The notes beneath the pieces are model-generated. The model made no database searches and was not told the DNA's origin. It saw only the letters and a list, made by a program, of their open reading frames with translations. A stretch of DNA of 56,318 nucleotides from contig NZ_PJIZ01000021.1 of assembly GCF_021596505.1 (NCBI RefSeq), positions 1 to 56,318 on the forward strand, in the 5' to 3' direction. The position numbers were made by a program, and so were the translations under genes. Origin of the DNA: Nostoc sp. CMAA1605 (lineage in GTDB: Bacteria > Cyanobacteriota > Cyanobacteriia > Cyanobacteriales > Nostocaceae). Positions 8,612 to 18,261 of the stretch are shown piece by piece (the stretch's first letter is position 1; every line of letters starts with the position of its first letter).

Positions 8612-9178
8612 ATGACACATATATTAGCGATCGCCGGCAGTCCCTCTCATCCTTCCAGAACTTACGCCATTCTAGAACACGCTGCCAAAACTTTATCACA
8701 GCCAGGTATAGATATAGATATCATCTCAGTTCGAGATATACCAGCCGAAGACTTAGCCTATGGACGCTATGATAGTGCTGCCTTACAAAAACCCAAAGCT
8801 TTAATAGAAAAAGCCAGTGGTATCATTATTGCCACTCCGATCTACAAAGCAGCTTACACAGGTGTCCTGAAAGCATTTTTAGATTTATTACCGCAGAAAG
8901 CCTTCATAGGCAAAGTCATACTACCAATAGCAACAGGTGGGACAATTGCCCATTTATTATCAGTTGAGTATGCCCTAAAACCTGTGTTATCTGAATTAGG
9001 CGCACGACATATATTAAGCACAGTATACGCAGTTGATAAGCAAATTCAAATTCTCACTGATGGTAGTGTACAAATTGATGAAGAAATCAACCAAAGATTG
9101 CAAGATGTCCTGAAGGAGTTTACTCTTGCAGTGGATTATTCCCAGAATCAGACTAAACAATTAGCCCACAGTAACTAA
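8612..9178 (+). CDS. ssuE: NAD(P)H-dependent FMN reductase
   Basis: 188-aa flavodoxin-like reductase. The FMN phosphate loop is at the N-terminus (ILAIAGSPSHPSRTYAIL), followed by the conserved ATPIYKAAYTGVLKAFLDLLPQ segment and a GGTIAHLL loop, as in SsuE/MsuE proteins. It makes FMNH2 for SsuD. It starts 18 nt after ssuD, with AGGA about 11 nt before the ATG, so the two form an operon that ends at the hairpin at 9202-9238. Unlike the E. coli operon, no ssuA, ssuC or ssuB follows. Confidence 0.95.
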   Translation: MTHILAIAGSPSHPSRTYAILEHAAKTLSQPGIDIDIISVRDIPAEDLAYGRYDSAALQKPKALIEKASGIIIATPIYKAAYTGVLKAFLDLLPQKAFIGKVILPIATGGTIAHLLSVEYALKPVLSELGARHILSTVYAVDKQIQILTDGSVQIDEEINQRLQDVLKEFTLAVDYSQNQTKQLAHSN

Positions 9179-9201
9179 ATTTCTTATTTACTCTTTTTTT
9201 C

Positions 9202-9238
9202 TAGCAGATGGGCGATTTCCATCCATCTGCTATTTTTT
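9202..9238 (+). terminator. Intrinsic terminator of ssuDE
   Basis: TAGCAGATGG (9202-9211) and CCATCTGCTA (9223-9232) form a perfect 10-bp stem with an 11-nt loop, followed by six Ts. It lies 24 nt after the ssuE stop. Confidence 0.9.
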
Positions 9239-9282
9239 GCTACAGTTCTCTAGGATATAGTTATGAGAATGAGTTAAAAACT

Positions 9283-9468
9283 ATGAGAAAAGATTATGAG
9301 ACTCGCTTTCAACCAAAAGGGGTAGGAGTAAAGCACGATACAAAGCCTATCACCGTGATGCTTCCAGATGATTTGGATCAGTATGTGAGAGCAAAGAAGA
9401 ATCGGTCTGAATGGTTGCGGCAAGTTATAGCTGAGGCTGTGGCGAAAGAACAAGCTTTAGCTTACTAG
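9283..9468 (+). CDS. Small ribbon-helix-helix-like protein
   Basis: 61 aa from the ATG at 9283. A longer in-frame start at 9208 falls inside the ssuDE terminator and is unlikely. The core (PITVMLPDDLDQYVRAKKNRSEWLRQVIAEAV) has the strand-helix-helix pattern of ribbon-helix-helix DNA-binding proteins, often antitoxins or small repressors: a short beta strand, then NRSEWLR opening a helix. No toxin gene lies beside it. It sits immediately left of the restriction-modification island. It could be a solitary regulator or an orphan antitoxin; it is the only possible DNA-binding regulator seen in this window. Confidence 0.6.
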   Translation: MRKDYETRFQPKGVGVKHDTKPITVMLPDDLDQYVRAKKNRSEWLRQVIAEAVAKEQALAY

Positions 9469-9723
9469 GAAGATTGATTGTGAATTTTTTCCTGGCGATC
9501 GCTTAGTTATATCGTCATCTAAGGGTAATGTATTTCAATAAGTAAAAGCACAACTTGACAAAAGCTTTATTTTAGGTTACAAATCGCTTTATTTGATATA
9601 CATAAATTTTAACTACACTGAATTACGAAATGTTTGCTTAATATAATCGCTAAATTTATGTTAGAATTTTAATTTACCAATCTATTTTGCTTATTGTATT
9701 TAATCCAAAGTTTAAAAGTTAAA

Positions 9724-10920
9724 ATGGTACAATTGGAGTTATTTAAACATATTGATGAAAACCAAATGTCCAATAAAGAATTAGAAGTTTGTGGTGACGA
9801 TTATTCTTTTTTAAGACAAACTTCTATTCCTGTTTTGTTAAATGTAAAAAAGACAGTAAAAATTGTAGATTTATTTTGTGGATGCGGAGGAATGAGTTTA
9901 GGTATCTTAGAAGCTTGTAGATATCTTGATTTGAACTTTGAGATTGCATTTGCTGTAGATAATGATGTGTTAACCACAGATTGTTTTAAAACAAATTTTA
10001 GTCATTTTATTTCAGATAAAAATAATGTCAAAACTGAAGATATAAGAAATTTTTTCAAGTTACCTTTAGGTAGTGATTTCTCAGATGAAGAAAAAGTTTT
10101 AGCTAAAAGTATAGGAAAAATAGATATTCTCATAGGTGGCCCACCATGTCAAGGACATTCCGATTTAAATAACTCTACAAGGCGCAATGATCCTAAAAAC
10201 GAGCTTTACCTGTATATGGCAAGAGCAGCAGAGGTACTTAAACCCAATCATGTAATTATAGAAAATGTTACTGGTGCAATTCATGATAAAAATCAGGTGG
10301 TTCAAAAGACTGCTAATTTTTTGTCATATCTTGGCTACCAGTTTAGTTATATAGGAAATATTAATTTAGTTCGTATAGGTGTGCCTCAGTATCGTAAACG
10401 GCTTTTACTAATTGCTTCAAAAAAAACTCAATCAAATATAGCAGCATTGGAAAAAAAATATGTTACAGAAGAACGTGATTTAAAGTGGGCTATTGGAGAC
10501 TTAATTGACATAGATGTAAAAACATTTATAGATATGCCATCGAATCCATCCGCAGATAATAAAAAACGTATCAGTTTTTTATTTGAGAAAAATATTTTTG
10601 ACTTGCCGGATGAGCAACGTCCCCCTTGTCACCGTTACAAAAAACATACTTACAAAAGTATTTATGGCAGACTGAGATGGGAATTTCCAGCACCTACTAT
10701 CACAAGCGGTTTCTATAGTATGTGTATGGGTCGCTATGTTCATCCTGAAAGACAAAGGACACTGACAGGTCATGAAGCAGCTCGGATTCAGTTTTTTCCT
10801 GATTATTTTGATTTTACTCCAGCTAAAAGAAGAACTTCATTAGCAACAATTATAGGAAATGCTGTACCTCCTAAAATGTCTTATGTTATAGCAAGAGAAA
10901 TATTGCAGTATGATATTTAA
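9724..10920 (+). CDS. C5-cytosine DNA methyltransferase (first of the RM island)
   Basis: About 398 aa with the ordered motifs of m5C methyltransferases: motif I DLFCGCGGMSLG (near residue 49), catalytic PCQ loop in GGPPCQGHSDLN (Cys142), ENVTG (near 180), QYRKRLLLIAS (motif VIII) and GNAVPPKMS (motif X, near 378). It uses SAM to methylate cytosine in a specific site. ATG at 9724 is chosen; a TTG ten codons upstream is open but has no ribosome binding site. It leads a four-gene island with a second m5C enzyme, so each enzyme probably modifies one strand of an asymmetric site, as in LlaJI. Base composition is markedly more A+T-rich than the flanks. Confidence 0.95.
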   Translation: MVQLELFKHIDENQMSNKELEVCGDDYSFLRQTSIPVLLNVKKTVKIVDLFCGCGGMSLGILEACRYLDLNFEIAFAVDNDVLTTDCFKTNFSHFISDKNNVKTEDIRNFFKLPLGSDFSDEEKVLAKSIGKIDILIGGPPCQGHSDLNNSTRRNDPKNELYLYMARAAEVLKPNHVIIENVTGAIHDKNQVVQKTANFLSYLGYQFSYIGNINLVRIGVPQYRKRLLLIASKKTQSNIAALEKKYVTEERDLKWAIGDLIDIDVKTFIDMPSNPSADNKKRISFLFEKNIFDLPDEQRPPCHRYKKHTYKSIYGRLRWEFPAPTITSGFYSMCMGRYVHPERQRTLTGHEAARIQFFPDYFDFTPAKRRTSLATIIGNAVPPKMSYVIAREILQYDI

Positions 10921-11069
10921 TTTGGAAATACATTATTAGATATAGTCAATCCATGATTAAAGAATTTTTTAATAAAAAGTAACTTTATTGACATCAAAGA
11001 TTGAAATATTAAAAAGACAAATTATTTACTTTAGCTTACTTTAAAAATCAACTCTGAGGGTTAAAACTA

Positions 11070-12269
11070 ATGCTAGAAACTGTAATTTCTAAAAAGGAGA
11101 ATAGCTCATTATCATGTTCCACCACTCTTAATGTAGTAGGTTTGTTTTCTGGTATAGGTGGTTTTGAACTTGGTTTTGAACGCTCTGGACATAAAACATT
11201 GCTTATGTGTGAAATAGATTCAGCAGCACAGGCAGTCTTAAGTTTTCAGTTTCCAGATAGAGAAATATTTAAAGATATAAGGGAACTTAAATTTCTTCCT
11301 AATGAAGCATCTCTAATTTGTGCTGGCTTTCCTTGTCAAAATCTTAGTTCAGTTGGAGCAAAGGCAGGCATTAGCGGGTCAGATTCCTCGTTAGTTAATG
11401 AAGTCTTCAGAATATTGCAAAATCATCGTGTTGAGTGGTTAATTCTTGAGAATGTAACCTTTATGCTTCATTTGAAAGAGGGATCTGCAATCAGTAAAAT
11501 TGTTTCCTCACTAGAAGAGCTTGGTTATAACTGGGCTTACCGTATTGTTGACTCGGCAGCCTTTGGAATACCTCATCGGCGCAGACGCGTTTACTTAGTT
11601 GCTTCTCTTAGACACGACCCACGTACCGTTCTTTTATCAGATGACTGCGTAAGTCTTAAACTTCAGGAACCTTCTTTAAAAGTTCCCCTCGGTTTTTACT
11701 GGACAGAAGGCACACGCGCTTTGGGACTTGCTGTGGATAGTATACCACCATTGAAAGGTGGTTCTACCATAGGGATTCCCTCTCCGCCAGCAATTTTATG
11801 TCCAAATGGTAAAGTTGTAACTCCTAATATCCAAGATGCAGAAAGATTACAAGGCTTCGCAGCTAATTGGACTCAACCAGCTGAATCAGTAGCTAAAGCT
11901 TCTAGCAGATGGAAGTTAGTAGGTAATGCAGTTACTGTGAATGTTGCTGAATGGTTAGGTTATAAGCTAAATAATCCTACACCATATGATTCTTCTAAAG
12001 ATTATCCTTTAAATGCCAAAAAAGGATGGCCAGATGCAGCATGGTCTTTGGGTAATGGTCGTTTCCAATCAAATGTATCACAATGGCCAGTCATGATTAC
12101 TCCCATTGGTATCGAAAAATTTTTGGAATTTGAGCCAAAACCACTTTCTGCTAAAGCTACTGCTGGATTTTTAAATCGTGCAGAAGCAAGCAGCCTCAAA
12201 TTTCCTCCGGGGTTTTTAAAAGCATTAAAATTACATCAAGTTAGAATGCAACATTTTCATAAAATTTAA
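11070..12269 (+). CDS. C5-cytosine DNA methyltransferase (second of the RM island)
   Basis: 399 aa. Motif I is VVGLFSGIGGFELGFE (near residue 25), motif IV is CAGFPCQNLSSVG (Cys89), then LILENV, GIPHRRRRVYLVAS, RLQGF and KLVGNAVTVNVAEWLG. The target recognition region between motifs VIII and IX is only about 80 residues, and a C-terminal extension of about 75 residues follows motif X. It differs clearly from the first methyltransferase, so this is not a recent duplication. It starts 149 nt after the first enzyme and ends 9 nt before the NTPase gene. Its role is host protection at the same site on the other strand, or at a second site. Confidence 0.95.
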   Translation: MLETVISKKENSSLSCSTTLNVVGLFSGIGGFELGFERSGHKTLLMCEIDSAAQAVLSFQFPDREIFKDIRELKFLPNEASLICAGFPCQNLSSVGAKAGISGSDSSLVNEVFRILQNHRVEWLILENVTFMLHLKEGSAISKIVSSLEELGYNWAYRIVDSAAFGIPHRRRRVYLVASLRHDPRTVLLSDDCVSLKLQEPSLKVPLGFYWTEGTRALGLAVDSIPPLKGGSTIGIPSPPAILCPNGKVVTPNIQDAERLQGFAANWTQPAESVAKASSRWKLVGNAVTVNVAEWLGYKLNNPTPYDSSKDYPLNAKKGWPDAAWSLGNGRFQSNVSQWPVMITPIGIEKFLEFEPKPLSAKATAGFLNRAEASSLKFPPGFLKALKLHQVRMQHFHKI

Positions 12270-12278
12270 AGTGTATTT

Positions 12279-13778
12279 ATGACAACAAACTTATCTGATG
12301 AACTAGAAGAAGCTTTGATTTATTTAGTAAAGGCTCCTTCCCAAGATTCAAAAAAAGGCAAAAAAGTTATTGAATGGTTTTTAAATCAATTCAATCAAGA
12401 AGGTAGAGCAAGTGTAGTAACAGATAAAAAACAAGTATATAATCGAGTGCCTGAGCAGTTCAAGCATAATTCTCCACACATTATTTTTGTTTATACAGAT
12501 GATGAAATATTAACAAAATTATCAGAACAAGTTAAACTGCGTATATATTCTGAATTACAAACAATTTTGTTTGTTAAAACAAATGATGAAAAATTTAACT
12601 TTGAATTGTTATATTTTACAAGAAATTCAAAGGTTAAAGATTATTACGAACAACTATGTTCTGATTTGAATCAGGAAGAGATATTATTCAATGGCTTAAA
12701 TGATAGACCAGAGGAGACAGTATTTTCAATTAACTTAAATCTTACAAATTTAGAAGATAATAATCCATGTAACCTTGTTGCGCTCGGCAAACAGTTTCGT
12801 CAGGCAGTAAGCGCATTGCAAGCAGGGAAACAAATAATATTTTTAGGTCCACCTGGAACTGGAAAAACAGAACTTGCTATTTGCCTTTGTAAAAGTTTTG
12901 GTTTTTCCTACGATATTGTAACAGCTACATCTGATTGGACTACATTTGAAACCATTGGTGGTTATTTACCAGATCCAAGTTTGGCTACTGATGGTAAATC
13001 TGAGCCACTTAATTTTTTTCCGTCTATCGTACTTCATTCTCTGTTAAATAGACGCTGGTTGATCATTGATGAGATTAACCGTGCTGACATTGACAAAGCA
13101 TTTGGTGAAATGTTCACTTTATTAACTGGTAAAAATATCAAATTACCTTTTAAAAAACGTGAAGGTGAAAAATTACTTGATATAGTTATTGGAAATGCTG
13201 ATGAAATTGCTAAATACAATGAACTTGAGCAAGACACATATAGAATTCCGGTTCCAGAAGACTGGCGTATGATAGGAACGATGAATACGTTTGATAAAGC
13301 AAGCCTATTTCAACTTTCATATGCTTTTATGAGACGCTTTGCTTTTATAGATGTTTCTATTCCTACACAGGATGATTATAAAAATCTTTTAACTGAAAAA
13401 GCTAGTATTCTTAAAAATGAAGATAATAATATTTTTTATACAGAATGTATGAAGTATTTAGAAGGAATATTTGCTCCTAGAGACGATGAAGGACTTGCTA
13501 AAATTGATTTACTTGTAGGACCTGCAATACCTATTGATATAATTAAATACTTGTATCAACGAAAAAATTTTATCAATACAATGACGGATAAACATGAGAT
13601 AAAATTAATATTTCTTGAAGCTATAGAGATGTATTTGTATCCACAATTTGAAGGTAAGGATAGAAAGCATGAAGATATTCTTAATTTAATTACAGAAGTC
13701 TTGGAGTTACAAACGGTTAATAAGACAAAAACAGGTAAACTACTTGGGAACTGGACAGGTTATGAGTTAGGTCTATGA
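12279..13778 (+). CDS. McrB-like AAA+ NTPase subunit of restriction complex
   Basis: 499 aa. The N-terminal ~180 residues have no recognisable motif and probably contact DNA. The AAA+ module has Walker A GPPGTGKTE (residues 190-198), Walker B IIDEINRAD (Asp264-Glu265), and the McrB hallmark IGTMNTFDK (around 332) followed by arginines in FMRRFAF. McrB proteins hydrolyse GTP and translocate DNA, with McrC-type partners cutting. The stop codon overlaps the next start (ATGA), implying tight co-translation. Because it is coupled to two methyltransferases, it is likely the R1-type subunit of a LlaJI/BsuMI-like restriction system rather than a methyl-dependent McrBC, but the sequence alone does not prove this. 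Confidence 0.88.
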   Translation: MTTNLSDELEEALIYLVKAPSQDSKKGKKVIEWFLNQFNQEGRASVVTDKKQVYNRVPEQFKHNSPHIIFVYTDDEILTKLSEQVKLRIYSELQTILFVKTNDEKFNFELLYFTRNSKVKDYYEQLCSDLNQEEILFNGLNDRPEETVFSINLNLTNLEDNNPCNLVALGKQFRQAVSALQAGKQIIFLGPPGTGKTELAICLCKSFGFSYDIVTATSDWTTFETIGGYLPDPSLATDGKSEPLNFFPSIVLHSLLNRRWLIIDEINRADIDKAFGEMFTLLTGKNIKLPFKKREGEKLLDIVIGNADEIAKYNELEQDTYRIPVPEDWRMIGTMNTFDKASLFQLSYAFMRRFAFIDVSIPTQDDYKNLLTEKASILKNEDNNIFYTECMKYLEGIFAPRDDEGLAKIDLLVGPAIPIDIIKYLYQRKNFINTMTDKHEIKLIFLEAIEMYLYPQFEGKDRKHEDILNLITEVLELQTVNKTKTGKLLGNWTGYELGL

Positions 13779-15055
13779 ATTATCTACGCGATGAGTGGGT
13801 ATCATTTATACGTTCGTCCGCACAAGCTGGAAGATTTCTCTATACAGGAAGTAAAGTAGACTACACTGTATCTAAATCCATCGAAGAAAACAGTCTTAAG
13901 CACTTTCTTATCCAATTATCTGAAAAGCCTTTTGACTATATTTTTTTTTGTCGCATTTATTATCTTATACAACCGCGTGTACAAGTATTTTTCCAAAATC
14001 ACCTACGCAGTCTTATCCGTTCAATTAGCCATGTAATCAATGGAAAACTTGAAGTTTCACATCGTGGAGTGCGGGGAAAAATCCTTTGGACGCAAACTCT
14101 ATGTATGCAGAAGTCTGGTAGAGCAAATGCAGGTACATATACAGTTAAACAAAGCGAAAAATCTTCAGATATTCCTGAAAATAGACTCTTAAAATTTTTT
14201 CTATTGCAGATATGTGACACAATTAGATTATTAAAAGAATCTATAGGAAGTAGTGCAATACCAAAAGAGATTTTAGAAATGGAGTTATCTGCACAATTAG
14301 CTCTTAAAGAACCGCATATAAAAGAAGTTCCACAAGAATACAAAGCTACAGGTCTAATGTATCAACGTGCAAAACGTCATCGTGACTGGCGCTATCGGGA
14401 ACTGGCGGATTTACAAATACAGATGGATGCTGTAATAACTCAAAGCAAGTGGGAAAGCATTTTACAGATACTACAACAAGGATGGTTAGCACCAATTAAT
14501 GACGATGATTTATTTGAGCTTTATGTCCTAATAGTCTTACTTGATGTACTTGCAATTGATTTAGCTTTCGGAAAGCCAGTTGAATTTGGTCTAATTAGAC
14601 GTAATCGTAAACAGGTTGCTCGTTTCCTGCGTCCAAAAGATGGACTTAGAGCAGATGTGTATTTTGATCAGAGTCTCATGCAAGCTTTTTCATTTAAGTC
14701 AGAATACAAAAAAGTTATTAACCAATATACTGGTATTAGCGGTTCTGAACACCGCCCAGATATCATTTTGTCGTTTTATCTAGCAGACGGTAGTGAATGT
14801 CCATTACTAATAGAGATAAAAAATACTCAAGATATAGTTTACAAACGAGATAGTGTATATAAAGCTCTTGCATACCTTTATGATTTTCGTAATTTGTGGA
14901 ACAAACGATCTACTCAATCACCCAAAATAATCTTAGTTTTTCCAGAGGGCGTTGTTCCTAAAGTAGGAGTAACTGAAGAACAGCAAGATTTAAGCCTCCT
15001 TTCTGCTAATGATCGAGCTAGGTTTGCTAATCTACTTTTACAAGTTATCCAATAG
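13775..15055 (+). CDS. PD-(D/E)xK nuclease partner of the McrB-like NTPase
   Basis: 426 aa. The C-terminal third has a nuclease core: Asp329 in HRPDIILSF, then Glu347 and Lys349 in LIEIKNTQD. This is the D...ExK arrangement of restriction endonucleases, in the context seen in McrC-like and LlaJI R2-type proteins. The N-terminal two thirds is helical with no clear motif. The start overlaps the NTPase stop by 4 nt. The stop codon TAG is itself the first base triplet of the inverted repeat of a MITE-like element (15053-15123), so the original C-terminus may have been longer. Expected role: cleavage of unmodified DNA with its NTPase partner. Confidence 0.8.
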   Translation: MNYLRDEWVSFIRSSAQAGRFLYTGSKVDYTVSKSIEENSLKHFLIQLSEKPFDYIFFCRIYYLIQPRVQVFFQNHLRSLIRSISHVINGKLEVSHRGVRGKILWTQTLCMQKSGRANAGTYTVKQSEKSSDIPENRLLKFFLLQICDTIRLLKESIGSSAIPKEILEMELSAQLALKEPHIKEVPQEYKATGLMYQRAKRHRDWRYRELADLQIQMDAVITQSKWESILQILQQGWLAPINDDDLFELYVLIVLLDVLAIDLAFGKPVEFGLIRRNRKQVARFLRPKDGLRADVYFDQSLMQAFSFKSEYKKVINQYTGISGSEHRPDIILSFYLADGSECPLLIEIKNTQDIVYKRDSVYKALAYLYDFRNLWNKRSTQSPKIILVFPEGVVPKVGVTEEQQDLSLLSANDRARFANLLLQVIQ

Positions 15056-15123
15056 ACATCTCCAGAAATGAGGTTTTCATCTAGACAGCATAAGGGTTTG
15101 AGATTCTTTTTCGGAGATGTCTA
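15053..15123. repeat. 71-bp MITE-like element at the end of the RM island
   Basis: Perfect 11-bp terminal inverted repeats: TAGACATCTCC (15053-15063) and GGAGATGTCTA (15113-15123). There is no internal frame. The spacing is too wide for a terminator; this looks like a non-autonomous IS derivative. Its left end supplies the stop codon of the nuclease gene. Confidence 0.65.
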
Positions 15124-15224
15124 ATAATGATTGTTTCAGTTTATGTGTTTGTTCACCTAAGTGAGTCAGCGTGAATATTTAGTGTTGGGATCAGGCAGAT
15201 GGCAAGAAGGAAAACGGTTTTAGT

Positions 15225-15677
<453 letters not shown>

Positions 15678-15854
15678 TTACAAACAGGCAAGATACTTGA
15701 TTAAACTACTATAAAGCTATCGATTTTTAGTATTTTAGCATCCAAATTGAAAATCCAAAATTGTTAGACTGTTGACTACTGAGAGCCAACAGTCAACAAA
15801 CCAAATAGATGATTGTCTAAATTAGTCTTCTTGATCCTCTTTTTAGCGCAGGTA

Positions 15855-16196
15855 TTAACTTTGATATGGGCGCGGGAGTTGGCGCAGTTTATGGGCAGTA
15901 TCTAATTCACTATTGTTTTTTCTGCCATATCCCCAACCCAAGATGCGGCGATATTCACCCATAATGCCGCTAGCGATTAAGTCATCTTCATTAACCGTGA
16001 TCTCAGTATGAGATTCGGGTGCGACATAGAGCGCATCGGCAGGACAATATGCTTCACACATGAAACAAGTTTGACAATCTTCTTTACGGGCGATCGCAGG
16101 TGGTTGGTCAGGAACTGCATCAAAGACATTGGTTGGACAAACTTTGACGCATACATTGCAATTAATACAAAGCTGATGGCTGACAAGTTCAATCAT
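15855..16196 (-). CDS. 2[4Fe-4S] ferredoxin-type subunit of module A
   Basis: 113 aa with two cluster motifs: CINCNVCVKVCP (residues 10-21) and CQTCFMCEAYCP. The C-terminal tail after IMGEYRRILGWGYG is longer than in simple ferredoxins. It begins 4 nt after the flavoprotein stop, so both are surely co-translated, and they probably form a two-subunit flavin/Fe-S oxidoreductase resembling the AprA/AprB layout. It is strongly similar to the module B ferredoxin at 31743-32039 (shared MIELVS start, CPTNVFDAVP, DCQTC.MCE.YCP.DALYV, GWG.GR). It would pass electrons to or from the flavoprotein in the cytoplasm. The substrate is not known. Confidence 0.9.
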   Translation of the reverse strand: MIELVSHQLCINCNVCVKVCPTNVFDAVPDQPPAIARKEDCQTCFMCEAYCPADALYVAPESHTEITVNEDDLIASGIMGEYRRILGWGYGRKNNSELDTAHKLRQLPRPYQS

Positions 16197-16200
16197 AAAG

Positions 16201-17862
16201 TTATACTGAGGCTGGAGTGGGATTGTTAACTACTGGGGATGTGGTAATTGGTTCTGTAATCCAATCTCGTCTCACCCATAACTTGTCTAAGCCACCTGTG
16301 GCTTGATAATAACGCTGATTAACATCAGTTTCAGGATAATCCACGCGGATATGTTCACTGCGACTCTCTGTGCGATGTAAAGCACTAAAATATGCCCATC
16401 GAGCTACAGCCGTCAGAGCGACAGCACGACGCGAAACTTCTATATCGCGTACACTATCTTGTTTCGGTGTCATTTGTACTTGCTGCCAAAGCATTTCTAA
16501 TTTGGCGAGAGAATCCAGCAAACCCTTCTCTGAGCGTAAATAATTCTTCTCTAGTGGAAACATCTCAGCTTGGACACCGCGCACGATCGCTTCACTATCA
16601 AATGTTTCGGAATTTGATGAAGGTGATGACGTTCCGCCCACCATCGGCGATCGCAATCCCACTTGACCAGCAGGACGCACCACTCGTTGATGAGCATGAA
16701 CACCTAGACTTTTGGCAAATTCTGCTGCTCCCACTCCCGCCCATTGTCCTGTAGAGATTGCCCAAGCCGCATTCGGCCCGCCACCTCCAGAAGCTAAACC
16801 CGCTAGAAACTCCCGCGATGCTGCATCCCCAGCAGCATAAAGACCAGGAACTGTTGTGCCGCAACTATCATTAATAATCCTAATTCCACCTGTACCGCGC
16901 ACTGTACCTTCTAAAACCAGAGTGACTGGTACACGTTCTGTATAGGGATCAATCCCAGCTTTTTTATAGGGTAGAAAAGCGATGAAATGGGACTTTTCAA
17001 TCACAGCTTTCACTTCTGGTGTAGCTCGATCCAAACGAGCATAAACAGAGCCTTTTAAAAGAGCATTAGGAAGAAAAGCAGGGTCACGACGACCATTGAT
17101 ATAACCACCTAAATCATTACCTGCTTCATCACTGTAACTAGCCCAACCAAAAGGAACGCCCCTTGTGACTGTGGCATTAAAACCAGTGGAGATGGCATAG
17201 TGATTTGAAGCTTCCATACTAGAGAGTTCGCCACCAGCTTCCACCGCCATCAGCATTCCATCACCTGTATTAGTATTGCAACCTAATGCTTTACTCAAGA
17301 ATGCACAACCGCCATTAGCCATGACTACTGCACCAGCCCGAACAGTATAGGTACGATGATTTTGTCTCTGTACTCCTCTGGCTCCTGCCACTGAGCCATC
17401 TTCAGCCAACAAAAGTTCTAAAACAGGACTCTGATCAAGAATCTCCACGCCGACACGTAAGAGGTTTTTTCGCATTACCCGCATATATTCCGGGCCGTAA
17501 TAACTCTGACGCACCGATTCCCCGTTTTCTTTAGGAAAACGATAGCCCCAGTCTTCCACTAAGGGTAAACTGAGCCAAGTTTTTTCGATCACCCTCTCAA
17601 TCCAACGTAAGTTAGCCAGGTTTTTTCCTATGCGATAACGCTCTGATACAACCTTTTCCCAATTTTCTGGAGAAGGAGCCATAATGCCATTACCACTGGC
17701 TGCGGCTGCGCCACTCGTACCGAGAAATCCTTTATCAGCAATGATGACTTTAACACCTTGAGTTGCAGCCGCCCAAGCCGCCCACGCAGCAGCAGGTCCA
17801 CCACCAATGACCAATACATCAGCAGTCAACTGTAATTCATCTTCACTATAATTTGTAAGCAA
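16201..17862 (-). CDS. AprA/fumarate-reductase-type flavoprotein of module A
   Basis: 553 aa. The N-terminal FAD-binding Rossmann motif is VIGGGPAAAWAAWAA (residues 18-32), followed by ADKGFLGTSGAAAASGNG. The C-terminal FAD-contact region is GLYAAGDAASREF. This layout is that of the fumarate reductase/succinate dehydrogenase/adenylylsulfate reductase flavoprotein family. Start codon is TTG, well supported by AGGAGG 8 nt upstream. The ferredoxin gene follows directly. Module B at 33473-35086 encodes a clear paralogue with the same GTSGAAAASGNG and GGCAFLSKALGCN signatures. Sulfonate-type binding proteins near modules B and C suggest an organosulfur redox step, but no substrate can be assigned. 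Confidence 0.9.
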   Translation of the reverse strand: MLTNYSEDELQLTADVLVIGGGPAAAWAAWAAATQGVKVIIADKGFLGTSGAAAASGNGIMAPSPENWEKVVSERYRIGKNLANLRWIERVIEKTWLSLPLVEDWGYRFPKENGESVRQSYYGPEYMRVMRKNLLRVGVEILDQSPVLELLLAEDGSVAGARGVQRQNHRTYTVRAGAVVMANGGCAFLSKALGCNTNTGDGMLMAVEAGGELSSMEASNHYAISTGFNATVTRGVPFGWASYSDEAGNDLGGYINGRRDPAFLPNALLKGSVYARLDRATPEVKAVIEKSHFIAFLPYKKAGIDPYTERVPVTLVLEGTVRGTGGIRIINDSCGTTVPGLYAAGDAASREFLAGLASGGGGPNAAWAISTGQWAGVGAAEFAKSLGVHAHQRVVRPAGQVGLRSPMVGGTSSPSSNSETFDSEAIVRGVQAEMFPLEKNYLRSEKGLLDSLAKLEMLWQQVQMTPKQDSVRDIEVSRRAVALTAVARWAYFSALHRTESRSEHIRVDYPETDVNQRYYQATGGLDKLWVRRDWITEPITTSPVVNNPTPASV

Positions 17863-18027
17863 TTCTTTTTCCTCCTGGTGGATATTGATTTGTCAATTCC
17901 TCAGAGTTCGTTCCACAGTCTATAAAACCTTTGACATAGTTAACCTCAAGACGAACCCCCTCAAAGAGCAAGTCTGAGTTTATTGTTTTAGACAGTAGGA
18001 ACAATCTTTAAAATATTCATTATGATA

Positions 18028-18049
18028 CACTAAATATTAGGTTTTCTAA
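18028..18049. promoter_or_regulatory. Shared upstream motif (copy 1)
   Basis: CACTAAATATTAGGTTT occurs here, 166 nt upstream of the module A flavoprotein, and again at 31483-31499 between the dienelactone hydrolase and module B genes. After one differing base both continue CTAA. The core CTAA-ATA-TTAG is a small dyad. It may be a binding site or a repeat remnant. The remainder of 17863-18144 shows no gene. Confidence 0.35.
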
Positions 18050-18144
18050 GTTTTCTTTAGAAAAATAATTCCAGATTGAACTCTGGAACTGAAATCTTGA
18101 GTGAATATATTTTTGTTAGTAGTTTCTTAATTTAACAGTCCCAC

Positions 18145-18247
18145 CAGTAGTTCACCAACCTCAAATTGCTAGGCTAGGGCAAGCAGGGGGAGAAAGAGAT
18201 TTTTTTGCTGCTATTAACCTTGCCAACTTCTCTTGGCAGAACACTAG
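18145..18247. repeat. MITE-like element, family 2, short copy
   Basis: A 103-bp copy of the element at 32036-32176, in the same orientation. It starts CAGTAGTTCACCAACC and ends GGCAGAACACTAG, with shared blocks AAATTGCTAGGCT, GGGGGAGAAAGAGAT, TGCTGCTATTAAC and TTCTCTTGGCAGA. The terminal repeats are degenerate here. It lies in the gap downstream of YeeE and upstream of module A. Confidence 0.75.
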
Positions 18248-18261
18248 AAACTCTTGACTTT

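Noticed and set aside
9208..9282. Longer start for the small RHH-like protein
   Set aside because: The ATG at 9208 lies inside the stem of the ssuDE terminator; the ATG at 9283 begins a sensible small protein.
9724..15055. Assigning GACGC (LlaJI) or YTCGAR (BsuMI) as recognition site
   Set aside because: Gene order is similar to those systems, but target recognition regions cannot be read by eye.
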